The position numbers were made by a program, and so were the translations under genes. Of a stretch of DNA of 64,000 nucleotides, positions 63,801 to 64,000 are shown in pieces. Source of the stretch: BOKV01 sp041739225. GTDB lineage: Bacteria; Pseudomonadota; Alphaproteobacteria; Rhizobiales; Rhizobiaceae. Numbering within the stretch: the first letter of the stretch is position 1; every line of letters begins with the position of its first letter. The notes beneath the pieces were generated by a model. That model was not told where the DNA came from, did no database searches, and was given only the letters and a program-made list of their open reading frames with translations. The DNA lies in assembly GCA_041739225.1 (NCBI GenBank), contig JBGSOG010000006.1:1-64000 (forward strand), read 5' to 3'.

Positions 63801-64000
63801 AAACCATGCCAAACCGGTTGTTGAAGCGATCACTGCCCGCGGCAATGACGTCACCGTGCGGCTGGGTACCTTGCACCAGACAGTGGCCAGTGACCTCAAC
63901 CAGTTGCTGACTGCGCTATCGAGCACCAGCGATCTGATGCAAAAAATGCTCGATACAGTCGGCTCGCGACTCTCATCCATGCAGGAAACCATTACAACGC
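60802..64000 (+). CDS. Giant growth-pole-ring (GPR/RgsE)-like membrane repeat protein, 3' end missing
   Basis: 1066 residues are visible and the frame stays open to the right edge, so the gene continues. ATG 60802 has GGGGAAG about 5 nt upstream. An acidic cytoplasmic N-terminus (about 1-160) is followed by two helices (about 163-183 and 197-219, the latter ending at VRRAQEM). Then comes an unbroken helical region with heptad/11-mer character (about 250 on), including a 62-residue duplication and a long run of 33-residue units. The layout matches the Agrobacterium growth pole ring protein GPR and Sinorhizobium RgsE, about 2000-residue apolipoprotein-like proteins that organise polar growth. 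The name rests on architecture; the C-terminus is not seen. Confidence 0.78.
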   Translation, partial: MASEPKKDTTTEAAMQAVEDALSLDDLQISLDDDSEAPIEPSKQEVDFDPDFAELESKLAEAANGLRQERNSTTVNAADIGFPELADAVGNMDRAASAGMRAKADGIAPETARTERYSRSKVKSRREEVFDEATPIPANRNKRDDIADIVHAMERQNPATTHWIAAVLSIAWLGLCAGLYFVGTSEGTLQISSLGTWGYAGLTAVAVVPVLLFWAFSVMVRRAQEMRVAARAMTEAAIRLLQPEEVATDSIVTIGRAVRREVASIGDGIERALGRASELESLVQSEVRNLERSYSDSEIRLRGLVQELSGERIGIINHAEKLRESLSFTHTGLTEELDQVAGRIQYSIDEGTIRMSEALRARHETIHATLEEAGTTLVSLLSSSGVDLQNAVALATNQAREGLSGKAQELGKQVNMIGQAVASLLDTRTAAIKEAGENVTREIEMTLGARAMEFSSRLDQLDSNFGAHSATLLEKVGGQADRLSGQLERVDQMISTRGETLVETLGMRTSALDKVLGERTIAIGEAIGQRLAGFGQSLTGRVDQVVETLGARHQSMETLAEKINEALDSRATKIEETLRGRTADLARVFNDGDQTVRSTIELGLTGSAETTRQITGLIEERNLKLIDELDKRAHVIGDTLRERTAELARTFSDGDAAVRSTIEFGLTGSSQSADRIAGLIEERNSALVGLIDERTSQLAASLDERVSGLIDGIDSRTAFIGSELDRQIAEIHGGIEHRAAGLIGGLDKRTSIIGSELDRRMADIHSGIEQRAVSLLGGITERTAAIASELESRTAEMHSGIDQRTGGLIGGLDQRTALIANELDRQTAEIHGGFDQRATNLIHGLDDRASLIGSEMDRRISGIHSGIDQRAANLLGGMEARTTGLAGVLDERTGRIIQGVDEKAGAFIESLDKRAQMLVMAVEDKNRALSTVLSGQTQSISEAIDQKAERMSQILSERATAINASLGTGLLETQRNIEERTGELNRVLSERMREFNEVLENHAKPVVEAITARGNDVTVRLGTLHQTVASDLNQLLTALSSTSDLMQKMLDTVGSRLSSMQETITT
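62533..62853 (+). repeat. 62-residue tandem duplication inside the GPR-like gene
   Basis: Two copies spaced exactly 186 nt (starts at 62533 and 62719) share R(T)A(D/E)LAR(V/T)F, DGD, VRSTIE, GLTGS and GLIEERN at matching places. They form the transition from irregular coiled coil to the regular 33-residue array. Confidence 0.85.
62842..63831 (+). repeat. Ten 33-residue (99-nt) amphipathic repeat units in the GPR-like gene
   Basis: The conserved acidic residue of the (G)(L/I)(D/E)xR(T/A) step recurs at 62842, 62941, 63040, 63139, 63238, 63337, 63436, 63535, 63634 and 63733, each exactly 99 nt apart, and again at 63832. Central units also repeat (I)GSELDR and IHSGI(D/E)QRA. 33 residues equal three 11-residue turns, as in apolipoprotein-like helices. 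Confidence 0.88.

Noticed and set aside
62842..63831. Regular 99-nt repeats considered as a CRISPR-like or satellite array
   Set aside because: The repeats are in frame within one long coding sequence, conserved at protein rather than DNA level, and have no spacer structure.

Overview
The window looks like chromosome of an alphaproteobacterium of the order Hyphomicrobiales (Rhizobiales). The markers are phosphatidylcholine synthase, the cyclic beta-1,2-glucan pair NdvB/NdvA, an IalB-family protein, the HutF/HutG branch of histidine degradation, a CckA hybrid kinase with a perfect CtrA box in its promoter region, a DksA with a degenerate zinc finger, and the start of a giant repeat protein of the growth pole ring (GPR/RgsE) type. 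I see no prophage, insertion sequence, CRISPR array or defence island.

Layout. 1-1500: 3' part of an OmpA-family gene that enters from the left edge. 1.8-7 kb: tRNA-Ser, then a leftward BMP-type (nucleoside-like) ABC importer. 7-15 kb: TerC and phosphatidylcholine synthase leftward, a UbiH-like monooxygenase, an AEC transporter, HspQ, an IalB-family protein, an orphan YejA-like binding protein and a DsbA/FrnE-like oxidoreductase. 15-27 kb: DNA repair and cell-wall precursor genes (mfd, sdhE, recG, a DUF502 membrane protein, glmS, glmU), a SPOR-like protein, a CcdA-like protein and tRNA-Lys. 27-28 kb: an unrecognised membrane protein and a short geneless gap. 28-36 kb: a complete histidine utilization locus made of two divergent units. 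hutI-hutH-hutG-(small secreted protein)-hutU runs left and hutF-hutC runs right, and a 22-bp palindrome lies between them. 36-46.7 kb: ndvB (2835 codons) and ndvA. 46.7-53.3 kb: an unrecognised four-helix membrane coiled-coil protein, cckA, a FliO-like protein and dksA. 53.4-60.3 kb: an FAD oxidoreductase, a SixA-like phosphatase, the ycjX-ycjF pair, two secreted proteins, a 2Fe-2S ferredoxin and an HPt protein. 60.8 kb to the right edge: the GPR/RgsE-like gene, open at its 3' end.

How the genes work together. The hut locus encodes all five steps from histidine to glutamate plus formate, with its GntR-family repressor. NdvB makes cyclic glucan and NdvA exports it. GlmS and GlmU act at two stages of UDP-GlcNAc synthesis. 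CckA is the top of the CtrA phosphorelay, and the CtrA box beside it suggests feedback. The GPR-like protein, if correctly named, organises polar growth.

Several starts are moved inward from the longest open frame on the basis of ribosome binding sites, known family N-termini and overlaps; these are explained per entry. The least explained items are the membrane coiled-coil protein at 46.7-48.8 kb, the secreted protein locked into the hut operon by overlaps on both sides, the membrane protein next to tRNA-Lys, and the strict 33-residue periodicity of the GPR-like protein.
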